Source: Chloroflexia bacterium | GTDB taxonomy: Bacteria; Chloroflexota; Chloroflexia; Thermomicrobiales; UBA6265 | DNA: 7,644 bases | Direction of reading: 5' to 3' | Assembly: GCA_013698305.1 (NCBI GenBank) | Contig: JACCVC010000136.1 | Span: 1-7,644 of the forward strand | In this document: positions 1-6,281 of the stretch, in pieces | Numbering within the stretch: the first letter of the stretch is position 1 | Layout: every line of letters begins with the position of its first letter | Program-made: the position numbers and the translations under genes | The notes under the pieces: model-generated | Databases searched by the model: none | Told to the model about the DNA's origin: nothing | Seen by the model: the letters and a program-made list of their open reading frames with translations, nothing else

Positions 1-1317
1 CCGACCTCGGCGCCGATGTTCCAGAGCCTCGCCAGTCACTGCGACCTGTTGGTGGCGGAGCCGGGGGCGAAGGTGGGCGCGTGGGGAGGTTTGGCCGGTG
101 TTGCCGCGCCAGATGCGCCGACCACGCCGGACGAATTGATGCAGGCGGGGCTGCTCGATTCGGTGGTGGATCGCGTCGCGCTGCGGGGGTTTATCGAGCG
201 GTTGCTAAACCTTATCGCGCAGCAGAGCCCGCCCTACCGGCCGATCGCGTCAACGCGAAGTGACCCGGCGCTGCCGTCGGCTCGCGATGCCCTGGAGGCG
301 AGCCAGCGCGAGCGCCGGCCGACCGCGCGAGACGTCGCATCCGCCATCGCCTCGGTCTGGATACCGGTGCGGGGAGATCGCCTGGAACGCGATGATGATG
401 CCGTGATCGGCGGCATCGCCCGGATTCACGCTCGCTCGGTGGTGGTGATCGCGCTGGATCGCATGGCAGGTTCGCCAACCCTGTCGTCCGTCCGCAAGGC
501 GACCCGGCTGGCGCGGCTCGCCGGCCACCTGGACCTGCCGCTGTTGATGCTGGTCGATACCAACCGGCAATCCCTGCGGCAGCAGGCGCCGTTCGCCGTC
601 GGGCAGGGGTCGGCAAAGCTGGCATCGGTGCTCTCGCTGTTGCCGGTGCCGGTGGTATCGGTAGTGGTCGGCATCGCGGGAGGCCCACTCAGCCTGGCGG
701 CGTTGCAGGCCGATCGGGTGTTGATGCAGACCAACGCGGTATTGTGCAGCACCAGCTCGGAGATACCGGTGCCGTTCACGATCCGGCATCGCGCCAGCGA
801 CGAGCTGGGTGTGGTCGCGCCGGCACACGAGTGCTTGCGGCTGGGCTTGGCGGACGCGGTCATCGACGAGCCACGTCCCGCTGCCGACATGGACTCCGAG
901 AGCGCCAACGAGAGGGTGCGACAGGCAGTGAACGAGGCGATTGGCGAAATCGCGGCGTCCGGGCAACGGCGGTTGCTGGACCGGCGCGAGGCGCGTTTGC
1001 GGTCGCTTGGCCAGTCGACGCCGGAGGGACGCGCCGCGGCGATCCACGAGGTAGGTGATCTGCAGGATTGGCAACGAGCGCTTGGTGAGACGATCGATGA
1101 ATGGCGGGACCGTTGGGAGCAACGGCGATCGCAGACCGGCAAAATGACGCTGCAGCGTCCTGACCTCGGAGAGCTTGCCGGACGGCTTCGGGCGAGGCGG
1201 ACCGAGTTGTTGGAACGCACCGGCATCGGCGAGCGGCTCGCGAACCTGCCAGAGGAAATCCGGACCCGGCAACAATCGCGAGAGCAGGCACGAGATCAGG
1301 AGAAACCCCCGTTATGA
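1..1317 (+). CDS. Fused acetyl-CoA carboxylase carboxyltransferase (beta-alpha), 5' truncated
   Basis: The frame is open from base 1, so the start lies upstream. Residue numbers below count from the Met at 16. Residues 1-70 read like the end of an AccD (beta) crotonase-fold domain: the LLVAEPGAKVG segment near 11-21 matches the AccD pattern of AEPGA followed by a glycine, and a GLLDSVVDR stretch precedes the closing helix. Residues about 100-320 follow AccA (alpha): DDDAVIGGIARI at 126-137, RKATRLARLA, a LVDT strand at 179-182, VPVVSVVVGIAGG near 211-223 and ADRVLMQTNAV. The family transfers carboxyl from carboxybiotin to acetyl-CoA, the first step of fatty acid synthesis, in the cytoplasm. 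Oddities: the usual DTPGAYPG, GEGGSGGAL and ISPEG motifs are not preserved, and a charged, probably coiled tail of about 110 residues follows the alpha core. It could be a divergent acyl-CoA carboxyltransferase or a non-catalytic paralogue. The family call is firm; the exact substrate is not. Confidence 0.8.
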   Translation, partial: PTSAPMFQSLASHCDLLVAEPGAKVGAWGGLAGVAAPDAPTTPDELMQAGLLDSVVDRVALRGFIERLLNLIAQQSPPYRPIASTRSDPALPSARDALEASQRERRPTARDVASAIASVWIPVRGDRLERDDDAVIGGIARIHARSVVVIALDRMAGSPTLSSVRKATRLARLAGHLDLPLLMLVDTNRQSLRQQAPFAVGQGSAKLASVLSLLPVPVVSVVVGIAGGPLSLAALQADRVLMQTNAVLCSTSSEIPVPFTIRHRASDELGVVAPAHECLRLGLADAVIDEPRPAADMDSESANERVRQAVNEAIGEIAASGQRRLLDRREARLRSLGQSTPEGRAAAIHEVGDLQDWQRALGETIDEWRDRWEQRRSQTGKMTLQRPDLGELAGRLRARRTELLERTGIGERLANLPEEIRTRQQSREQARDQEKPPL

Positions 1318-2414
1318 AACAACTGCGCGTGATTCAGGTTGGCTACGGCACGGTCGGAGGAGCGGTGATCGAGCAGATCGCTGGCCACCGGGCGGCGTGG
1401 CAAGAGCGACTGCAACTTGACGTTCTGGTCGTAGCGTTTGGCGGACGTGGCGGCGCAGTCTGCGTTGATGTCGAAGACGGCATTGACGACGACGAGTGCC
1501 GCGAGCGGGTGCGTCAGCGCCGCGATGGTGGCGGGGCTACTCGCGCTACTTCGGAATGGGAGGCGGTGATTTCGGCGTCCGTTTCGCATGGTCCGACGAT
1601 CGTGATGGATGCCGCGGCAGGCGACGAGACGGCGACACTGAATGCGGCAGCGCTGGAGCAGGGCGCCGGCGTGGTGCTGTCGAACAAGGCGCCGCTGGCG
1701 CTGCCGCTCGACGATCCGCGAAGCGCAATCATGTGGGCTGGGGCCCGGTCGAACGGTCGTTTGCGATACGAGGCGACCGTTGGCGCCGGGCTGCCGGTGA
1801 TCTCGACCCTGCACACCCTGCTCGACACCGGCGACGAGATGCTGGAGATCAGTGGCATGCTCTCCGGCACCTTCGGCGCGATCTTTTCCGATGTGGCGTC
1901 CGGTACGCTGTTCTCGGAAGCGGTGCGAACGGTGAAGGAGGCGGGATTCACTGAGCCGGACCCGCGTGATGATCTTAGCGGGCTCGACGTTGCGCGCAAG
2001 GCGCTGATCCTGGCGCGGACCACCGGCCATCAGGTTGACCTGACCGGAATCGACGTGCGGTCGTTCGTGCCGGCCGATCTTGCCGAGGGCTCTATCGACG
2101 GATTCCTCGATGGGTTGGGCCGGATGGACGACGAGATCGGCACGATGGCGTCGGACGCAGAGGCTGGCGGCGGCGTGATGAAGTACGTCGCCTCGGTTGA
2201 TGCGCGGGGAGCGGTGAAGGTCGGGTTGCAGTCGGTGTCGAAGGGCACAGTGATGGGAGCGCTGACCGGTCCTGAAAACGTCGTCTCGTTCCGCACGGAT
2301 AGATACGATCAGTACCCGACGGTCGTTTCCGGGCCAGGAGCCGGCGCGGCGGTGACGGCGGCGGGCATGATCGGCGACATGTTGCGTCTGGGACAAACCG
2401 TGGGCCACGCGTAG
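1314..2414 (+). CDS. hom: Homoserine dehydrogenase (monofunctional, no ACT domain)
   Basis: This enzyme reduces aspartate semialdehyde to homoserine with NAD(P)H, the branch point to threonine and methionine, in the cytoplasm. The 366 residues show the nucleotide-binding VGYGTVG at 9-15, SNKAPLA at 123-129 with the conserved lysine, YEATVGAGLPVISTL at 152-166, GMLSGTFGAIF at 181-191, the catalytic stretch EPDPRDDLSGLDVARK at 214-229 and the C-terminal GPGAGAAVTAAGMIGD at 340-355. The catalytic block and C-terminus match the yeast Hom6/E. coli ThrA type rather than the ACT-containing form of about 430 residues; neither an ACT nor a kinase domain is present, so classic threonine feedback through such a domain is unlikely. 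An ATGA overlap with the upstream carboxyltransferase and an AGGAG at 1298-1302 set the start and imply co-translation. The TAG stop lies inside the left arm of a palindromic element. Confidence 0.95.
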   Translation: MKQLRVIQVGYGTVGGAVIEQIAGHRAAWQERLQLDVLVVAFGGRGGAVCVDVEDGIDDDECRERVRQRRDGGGATRATSEWEAVISASVSHGPTIVMDAAAGDETATLNAAALEQGAGVVLSNKAPLALPLDDPRSAIMWAGARSNGRLRYEATVGAGLPVISTLHTLLDTGDEMLEISGMLSGTFGAIFSDVASGTLFSEAVRTVKEAGFTEPDPRDDLSGLDVARKALILARTTGHQVDLTGIDVRSFVPADLAEGSIDGFLDGLGRMDDEIGTMASDAEAGGGVMKYVASVDARGAVKVGLQSVSKGTVMGALTGPENVVSFRTDRYDQYPTVVSGPGAGAAVTAAGMIGDMLRLGQTVGHA

Positions 2415-2443
2415 GGGCGGACCTGCGAAACAGTCGTCCGCCC
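2415..2443 (+). terminator. Strong GC hairpin after hom, possible terminator
   Basis: GGGCGGAC at 2415-2422 pairs perfectly with GTCCGCCC at 2436-2443. An inner CTG (2423-2425) can pair with CAG (2431-2433) around a CGAAA loop, leaving TC bulged. It begins directly after the hom stop codon. No T-run follows, so it is not a textbook intrinsic terminator; it may end transcription, protect the mRNA 3' end, or simply be part of the repeat. Confidence 0.45.
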
Positions 2444-2444
2444 G

Positions 2445-2463
2445 GTGTGAGCGAAGCTCGCAC
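2445..2463. terminator. Second hairpin in the convergent gap
   Basis: GTGTGAGC at 2445-2452 pairs with GCTCGCAC at 2456-2463 around a GAA triloop, giving eight pairs including one G-T wobble. Placed between two convergent genes, it could help stop transcripts from either side, but no T-tract flanks it on either strand. Confidence 0.35.
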
Positions 2464-2536
2464 AATGGTTCCGAGTGGCGAAATTCCCCCGCATTATTAT
2501 TTTCGTCACATCCCTGCCATCACGCATTGTCCGCCC

Positions 2537-3226
2537 CTACCGGAGACTACGTCTCTCTGACAGCAACCAATCCTGCACCGGGCCGTTGCTCACCGTCAGT
2601 CCGTCGGCGCCGAGGTCGAGCAGGAGCCTGGCTTCGTCGCGGGTGTTGGCGCTCCAGACCAGCACCGTGACCCCGAGGTCGGCGAACCGCCGGGCAATCG
2701 CTGGCGTCAGCAGTTCTCGATGGATCGACACCGCCGGATGTTCCATCGCTTCCAGACGGGACCAGACTGTGGCGCGCTCCTGCTCGCTGCCGACGGAGTA
2801 GATGCGATGGACACCAGCGTCGTCCTTCATGCGGTCCAGATGTCCCCAGTAGCGAGTGCACATGATGATCGCCCGGTCGGGCTGCCGGTCGCGGATTGTC
2901 TTCACGATTGAGGGCGCCAGCATCGGGTCATGACCCTTGAGGTCGAGCATGATACGAGTGTCCACCGGCGTCGTGTCGAGCAGGTGGTGAAGATCCAGCC
3001 GCGGCGCCCAGCCGGGCGCCAGGATCCAGCGATCCCACAAGAGCGGCACGGGGCCCATCGTCTTGAGATGGCGGATCTCGAGCCGGCGCTGGTATCTCCA
3101 GATGTCGGCCTCCAGCATGTCCACACCGCGCTTAACCGCTCGTGCAGCCGTTTTTGCGGAGTTGCCGGCGCGATGGGCGACGATCAGTGGCCGGTGGTCG
3201 GGCAGCGCCGGATGCGGATGTGACAC
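2537..3226 (-). CDS. Glycerophosphodiester phosphodiesterase family protein
   Basis: GDPD enzymes are TIM-barrel metal-dependent phosphodiesterases that hydrolyse glycerophosphodiesters (deacylated phospholipids) to glycerol-3-phosphate and an alcohol. In these 229 residues the HR motif appears as AHRAGN at 17-22, ExD as E39-A-D41, a second histidine at H53, D95-L-K97 as the further acidic/lysine pair, a late VWSAN strand at 190-194, and LGADGLTVSNGP at 205-216 like the family's closing GxDGIxTDxP. There is no signal peptide, so it is probably cytoplasmic. The start is GTG, supported by AAAGGA (plus-strand 3236-3241) nine bases upstream. Oddities: it is short for the family, and H53 is followed by Leu instead of the usual Asp. 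It is monocistronic here and divergent from the solenoid gene. The family is clear; the substrate is unknown. Confidence 0.85.
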   Translation of the reverse strand: MSHPHPALPDHRPLIVAHRAGNSAKTAARAVKRGVDMLEADIWRYQRRLEIRHLKTMGPVPLLWDRWILAPGWAPRLDLHHLLDTTPVDTRIMLDLKGHDPMLAPSIVKTIRDRQPDRAIIMCTRYWGHLDRMKDDAGVHRIYSVGSEQERATVWSRLEAMEHPAVSIHRELLTPAIARRFADLGVTVLVWSANTRDEARLLLDLGADGLTVSNGPVQDWLLSERRSLR

Positions 3227-3430
3227 GAAACGAGGTCCTTTCGAGGCGATGAATCAATACGACGGCCTGTGACCGCTCGGCCCACGCGGCACGCTGACAG
3301 GATACTCGTGCAAAGCAGTCACGGCGAATGCGCGTTCGGCACAGTAGACGGCTGGGCGCGTACACTTTGAAGCAATGATGTGGCGATTCGAGCGGACAGA
3401 TTCTGACGTCTGTCCCGACGGAGGCTATGA
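3227..3430. other. Divergent intergenic region (GDPD / solenoid gene)
   Basis: About 200 bases separate two divergently transcribed genes, so promoters for both should lie here. I see ribosome binding sites (AAAGGA for the minus-strand gene at 3236-3241; GGAGG for the plus-strand gene at 3420-3424) and a hairpin at 3394-3415. TACACT at 3361-3366 could be a -10 box for the plus-strand gene, but no convincing -35 hexamer sits at the usual distance. Confidence 0.4.
3394..3415 (+). promoter_or_regulatory. 5' leader hairpin just before the ribosome binding site
   Basis: GGACAGA at 3394-3400 pairs exactly with TCTGTCC at 3409-3415 around an eight-base loop. It ends four bases before the GGAGG of the solenoid gene. 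On RNA it could affect ribosome access or stability; on DNA the dyad could be an operator. No protein or ligand can be assigned. Confidence 0.35.
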
Positions 3431-4036
3431 ATGTCCACCGAGAACATCGGCAGAGATGTGACAGACGAGCAGGACGGGCAGTTTTCCATCTTGTCCGATG
3501 ACATTCCCGTATCGATACACAAGCGGGATACCGACAAGCACGCGACCGCCGCGAACGAGCTGCTCCGGCGCGATGCCGGGGATATCCAGTCTGAGACGGT
3601 GACGATGGAACGGTCCGGCGCCGAGCGCATCGACGCCCAGCGGGTGACGATGAAATCGTCCGGCGCGCGGACGCTCTCCGCGCGGACGGCGCAACTCGAC
3701 AATTCCGGCGCGGTGCAGGTGTCCGCCGAACGGATGGTGTTGCAGGGGTCATCGGCGGTGATCGCCAGCGCCGATGAGATGCGGCTTGCGCGGAGCAAGG
3801 TCATGATCGCAAACGCGGGCGAGATGACGGCGGAGCAGGACGTGACGGTTGGCATGCTCAACACCGGCAGCGTGCAGAGCCAGGGTGACGTGCGGGCTAC
3901 CGTGATGTTTGCCGGGGATGTGACGGCGGGGGGCGATGTCAACGTGAAGTTCGATGCCCCGTCCGCCTTTGCGTTGGGGGCGGGTTTCGCGCTGGTCCTG
4001 ATCCTGCTTCGCGGAGTATTGCGTCGGGTTATCTGA
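3431..4036 (+). CDS. Hypothetical repeat protein, predicted beta-solenoid with C-terminal membrane anchor
   Basis: I do not recognise a named family. The 201 residues begin with a polar, probably disordered segment (1-40) without a signal peptide. From about 42 to 146 the protein is built of 15-residue units: VTMERSGAERIDAQR (57-71), VTMKSSGARTLSART (72-86), AQLDNSGAVQVSAER (87-101), then units at 102, 117 and 132. Columns 1, 3, 8, 11 and 13 are mostly hydrophobic or small and columns 6-7 often SG, as expected for one turn of a beta-solenoid. From 148 to 172 GDV recurs at shorter spacing. Residues about 177-193 form one hydrophobic membrane segment, followed by RGVLRR. The end is loosely reminiscent of bactofilins, but the length, anchor and unit do not match well. 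The start is set by GGAGG at 3420-3424, six bases before ATG. A role as a membrane-tethered scaffold or surface protein is only a guess. Confidence 0.8.
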   Translation: MSTENIGRDVTDEQDGQFSILSDDIPVSIHKRDTDKHATAANELLRRDAGDIQSETVTMERSGAERIDAQRVTMKSSGARTLSARTAQLDNSGAVQVSAERMVLQGSSAVIASADEMRLARSKVMIANAGEMTAEQDVTVGMLNTGSVQSQGDVRATVMFAGDVTAGGDVNVKFDAPSAFALGAGFALVLILLRGVLRRVI

Positions 4037-4092
4037 GATGCTGATCCTCACTCAGCCACGACGCTCGAATGACGTTCCAATTAGCTGGGACA

Positions 4093-4173
4093 CGTAGCGG
4101 CAGACCCTGTGTCTGCCAAGGGCGACGGATCGAGAGACCAGGCCGATACCAGAGTTCAGGATCGGCCACTACG
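4093..4173. repeat. Second palindromic element with internal hairpin
   Basis: CGTAGCGGC at 4093-4101 is matched in inverse by GCCACTACG at 4165-4173 (eight of nine positions). The left arm runs straight into a perfect hairpin, GGCAGAC (4099-4105) with GTCTGCC (4111-4117) around CCTGT. The layout (GTAG arm, hairpin at the left end, inverse arm at the right end) is the same as in the 2411-2540 element, and the stem carries a compensated change: G-C at 2419/2439 versus A-T at 4102/4114. The hairpin lies about 60 bases after the solenoid gene and could also terminate it. The rest of the 4037-4260 gap shows no other clear signal apart from the ribosome binding site of the next gene. Confidence 0.5.
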
Positions 4174-4260
4174 CGCACCTTTCATGAGACGTGTAGCAAG
4201 ACGACAAGTGGTCTGCGGCGTGAGGTTCTGATAGGTACAGCGACACGGGAGGTCCAACCA

Positions 4261-4494
4261 ATGAACAAGATGCTTTCATTTGTGGTCGGCGGCGCGGTCG
4301 GAACGGCGGTTGGGGCAGCGGTGAGCGCGATGATGGCGCCCCAGCGAGGAGCCGAGTTGCAGGCTGAAGTCCAGGCCACGCTCGATGAGGCGCGGAGCGC
4401 CGGTGAGCAGGCCGACGTCGAAGCTCGCGAGGCGTTCCGGCGGCGGTTCCGGGAGCAGGTTGGAGACGACGACGCGCTGAAGGATCGGTCCTGA
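4261..4494 (+). CDS. YtxH-like small membrane protein
   Basis: This 77-residue protein has a glycine/alanine-rich hydrophobic N-terminal segment (about 5-25, with GGAVGTAVGAAV), directly followed by APQRG at 26-30. That pattern of a GxxxG-rich helix, then AP and a small basic turn, is typical of YtxH/gas-vesicle-like domain proteins, membrane-associated and often stress-linked. Residues 31-77 form a charged amphipathic helix, probably coiled coil, rich in Glu, Arg and Ala. The ATG at 4261 is chosen because GGGAGGT at 4247-4253 stands eight bases before it; the same frame is open further upstream (an ATG at 4069), but that part is non-descript and overlaps the palindromic element. It lies 41 bases before purK and may be co-transcribed, with no known functional link. 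Confidence 0.75.
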   Translation: MNKMLSFVVGGAVGTAVGAAVSAMMAPQRGAELQAEVQATLDEARSAGEQADVEAREAFRRRFREQVGDDDALKDRS

Positions 4495-4535
4495 CCGCAA
4501 TCTGTCGGCAAGGACGGGGAGCGAACATCGCTGGC

Positions 4536-5684
4536 ATGAACTACCGGGTCGGTATCGTGGGCGCGGGACAACTCGCGCGGATGATGGCGCAGGCGGCGAT
4601 CCCGCTGGGGATCGAGATCACCGTGCTGGCGGCGTCGTCCACTGATGGCGCCGCTCGGGTTTTGCCGTGGGTGATCGTCGGCGATCCCGATGACCCGGAA
4701 CGAGTTCGCGAGCTTGCCGGGCGGGTCGATGTCGTCACCTTCGATCACGAGCTTGTCGATCCCGATCTGCTGGCGTCGCTGGTCGAGGCGGGGCACAAGG
4801 TTTACCCACGACCTGACACGATGCGCCTGGCGCAGAACAAGCGTCGGCAGCGGGAGCAGTTGTCGGCGGAGGGATTCTCGATGCCGATTTGGCGTCAGGT
4901 TGAATCAATCGAAGATATCCAGGAATATGATCTGAGATATGGCCTTCCCCTTGTGTTGAAAGCGGTGCGCGGCGGATACGACGGGCGCGGTGTCTGGATG
5001 CCAGAAACCCCTGAGGAATTCGAACGTGTCTACCGCGACGCCAGGAAGCATGGGACAGAACTGCTGGTCGAAGAGTTTCAGGAGCTGGATGGCGAGGTTG
5101 CGGTGCTGGTCGCGGGCTCGACCGATGGCGATTTCAGGACCTACCCGGCGACCGAGACGGTGCAGCGCGATGGCATTTGCCACGAGCTCCATGTACCCGC
5201 GCGATTCTCGGCCTCCATCATTCGACGAGCCGAGCGCATGGCGTTGCAGATTGCCGAGACCATTGATCTGGTTGGCGTGATGGCGGTCGAGTTTTTCGTG
5301 GTGGGCGATAAGGTGCTGGTGAACGAGCTCGCGCCTCGGCCCCACAACTCCGGTCACTGGACAATCGAGGGCGCGGCCACCAGCCAGTTCGAGCAACACC
5401 TGCGGGCCGTGCTGGGCTGGCCGCTCGGATCGACGGCGCTGCTGCATCCCGCCGTCGTGACGCGCAATCTGCTGGGTCCTGATGACGGGTCCGATCCGTT
5501 TGACCGGATCCCCGAGGCGCTGGGCAGCGGAAACGTACACCTGCATTGGTATGGCAAGGAGAGCCGACCGGGACGCAAGATGGGCCACGTCACCGCCTAT
5601 GGAGCCACGCATGACGAGGCCGACGCGGCGGCGGGACGAGCATGGTCGATCCTTGCGGGTCGGGAAGTCGAGGTTGAAGCGTGA
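4536..5684 (+). CDS. purK: N5-carboxyaminoimidazole ribonucleotide synthase
   Basis: PurK uses ATP and bicarbonate to carboxylate aminoimidazole ribonucleotide (AIR) to N5-CAIR in de novo purine synthesis. The 382 residues show the N-terminal GIVGAGQLARM at 6-16, VVTFDHE at 66-72 (FDHE replaces the common FExE form), PRPDTMRLAQNK at 91-102, the ATP-grasp lysine and glycine loop LKAVRGGYDGRG at 141-152, LLVEEF at 176-181, EFF at 252-254, the metal/phosphate motif NELAPRPHNSGH at 263-274, and the C-terminal HWYGKESRPGRKMGH at 337-351. Length is normal for the family. ATG at 4536 is chosen because it places the Rossmann-like strand directly at the N-terminus; the nearest purine-rich site, GGGGAG at 4516-4521, is rather far (14 bases). 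The stop overlaps the purE start. Confidence 0.96.
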   Translation: MNYRVGIVGAGQLARMMAQAAIPLGIEITVLAASSTDGAARVLPWVIVGDPDDPERVRELAGRVDVVTFDHELVDPDLLASLVEAGHKVYPRPDTMRLAQNKRRQREQLSAEGFSMPIWRQVESIEDIQEYDLRYGLPLVLKAVRGGYDGRGVWMPETPEEFERVYRDARKHGTELLVEEFQELDGEVAVLVAGSTDGDFRTYPATETVQRDGICHELHVPARFSASIIRRAERMALQIAETIDLVGVMAVEFFVVGDKVLVNELAPRPHNSGHWTIEGAATSQFEQHLRAVLGWPLGSTALLHPAVVTRNLLGPDDGSDPFDRIPEALGSGNVHLHWYGKESRPGRKMGHVTAYGATHDEADAAAGRAWSILAGREVEVEA

Positions 5685-6181
5685 AAGATTCATCCCCCCG
5701 CGTCGGGGTCATCATGGGCAGCGACTCGGACCTGCCGACCATGCAGGCCGCCATTGATACGCTGCGAGAGTTCGGGGTCGCCTCCGAGGCGCGAATTCTC
5801 AGCGCGCACCGGACGCCGGACGAGATGTTCGCCTATGCCCGTGGCGCGGCGGATCGAGGCGTTCAGGTGATCATCGCGGGCGCGGGCGGCGCGGCTCACC
5901 TGCCGGGGATGGCGGCGTCGGCGACACCGCTGCCGGTGATCGGCGTGCCGGTGGTTGCGACGGCGCTGGCGGGGGTCGATGCGTTGCTTTCCATCGCCCA
6001 GATGCCGACGGGAGTGCCGGTGGCGACGGTGGCGATCGGGAACGCCCGCAACGCGGGGCTACTGGCGGTTCGAATCCTCGGCGCGAGCGATGATGCTCTG
6101 CGACGGCGGATGGAACGATTCCAGCGGGAGATGGGCGACCGCGTCCGGGCGAAGGATCAGGCATTGCGGGACCAGACGTAG
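5681..6181 (+). CDS. purE: N5-carboxyaminoimidazole ribonucleotide mutase (class I PurE)
   Basis: PurE moves the carboxyl group of N5-CAIR to C4, giving CAIR, the step after PurK. The 166 residues have MGSDSD at 12-17, SAHRTP at 41-46 with the catalytic histidine at 43, AGAGGAAHLPGM at 66-77, IGVP at 87-90, and QMPTGVPVATVAIGNARN at 107-124: all hallmarks of class I PurE. A PurK partner next door agrees with the two-step bacterial route rather than the direct CO2-using class II enzyme. The start is GTG at 5681, overlapping the purK stop as GTGA; no strong ribosome binding site is visible, so translation is probably coupled to purK. Gene order here is purK-purE, the reverse of E. coli. A weak 5-bp dyad (CAGAC 6173-6177 / GTCTG 6190-6194) straddles the stop. 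Confidence 0.96.
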   Translation: MKDSSPRVGVIMGSDSDLPTMQAAIDTLREFGVASEARILSAHRTPDEMFAYARGAADRGVQVIIAGAGGAAHLPGMAASATPLPVIGVPVVATALAGVDALLSIAQMPTGVPVATVAIGNARNAGLLAVRILGASDDALRRRMERFQREMGDRVRAKDQALRDQT

Positions 6182-6281
6182 GGATAGCTGTCTGAGTTGG
6201 ACCGCTCGCATTTGGCGATCAGCACGGGTTTTTCCGCTACGCAGGATGACCACATGACGGACTCCTCTGGATCAGACGATC
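6182..6281 (+). other. Gap and uncertain start region of the GAF-PAS gene
   Basis: An ATG at 6254 has AGGA at 6243-6246 seven bases before it, the best-looking initiation site here, but its frame stops after 21 codons (TAA at 6317-6319). That frame is the same one used by the main sensor ORF further downstream. No clear promoter hexamers are visible. CGTAG at 6177-6181 is matched by CTACG at 6237-6241, a faint echo of the two palindromic elements. Confidence 0.35.

Larger units (their letters stand above)
2411..2540. repeat. Palindromic intergenic element with 12-bp terminal inverted repeats
   Basis: GTAGGGGCGGAC at 2411-2422 is repeated as its exact reverse complement at 2529-2540. The 130-bp span fills the gap between the convergent homoserine dehydrogenase and GDPD genes, and each terminal repeat contains the TAG stop of its gene. 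Inside are a strong hairpin at the left end, a second hairpin, and a more AT-rich stretch near 2491-2515. No open frame of note is present and no clear target-site duplication is visible. The layout resembles a MITE/REP-like dispersed element; a related copy lies at 4093-4173. The inverted repeats are seen directly; mobility is inferred. Confidence 0.6.

Noticed and set aside
250..1275. Long minus-strand open frame opposite the carboxyltransferase
   Set aside because: Its product is Arg/Pro/Gln/His-rich without any recognisable motif, and the plus strand carries a clear family match; this is typical of the antisense of GC-rich genes.
1296..2465. 389-codon minus-strand open frame opposite hom
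   Set aside because: Fully overlaps a confident homoserine dehydrogenase and shows only low-complexity basic sequence.
2411..2540. Classical insertion sequence
   Set aside because: No transposase frame and no target-site duplication seen; only short inverted repeats and hairpins.
3361..3366. TACACT as a promoter -10 box for the solenoid gene
   Set aside because: The best TTCGGC upstream is 20 bases away and poor; not enough to call a promoter.
4069..4260. Longer N-terminus for the YtxH-like protein starting at ATG 4069
   Set aside because: The extra 64 residues are non-descript, cover the palindromic element, and the ATG at 4261 has a near-ideal GGGAGG and begins right at the family's membrane segment.
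4905..5693. 262-codon minus-strand open frame opposite purK
   Set aside because: Shadow of purK; no domain pattern and no ribosome binding site considered convincing.
6197..6202. TTGGAC as a -35 box for the sensor gene
   Set aside because: No -10-like hexamer at 16-18 bases downstream.
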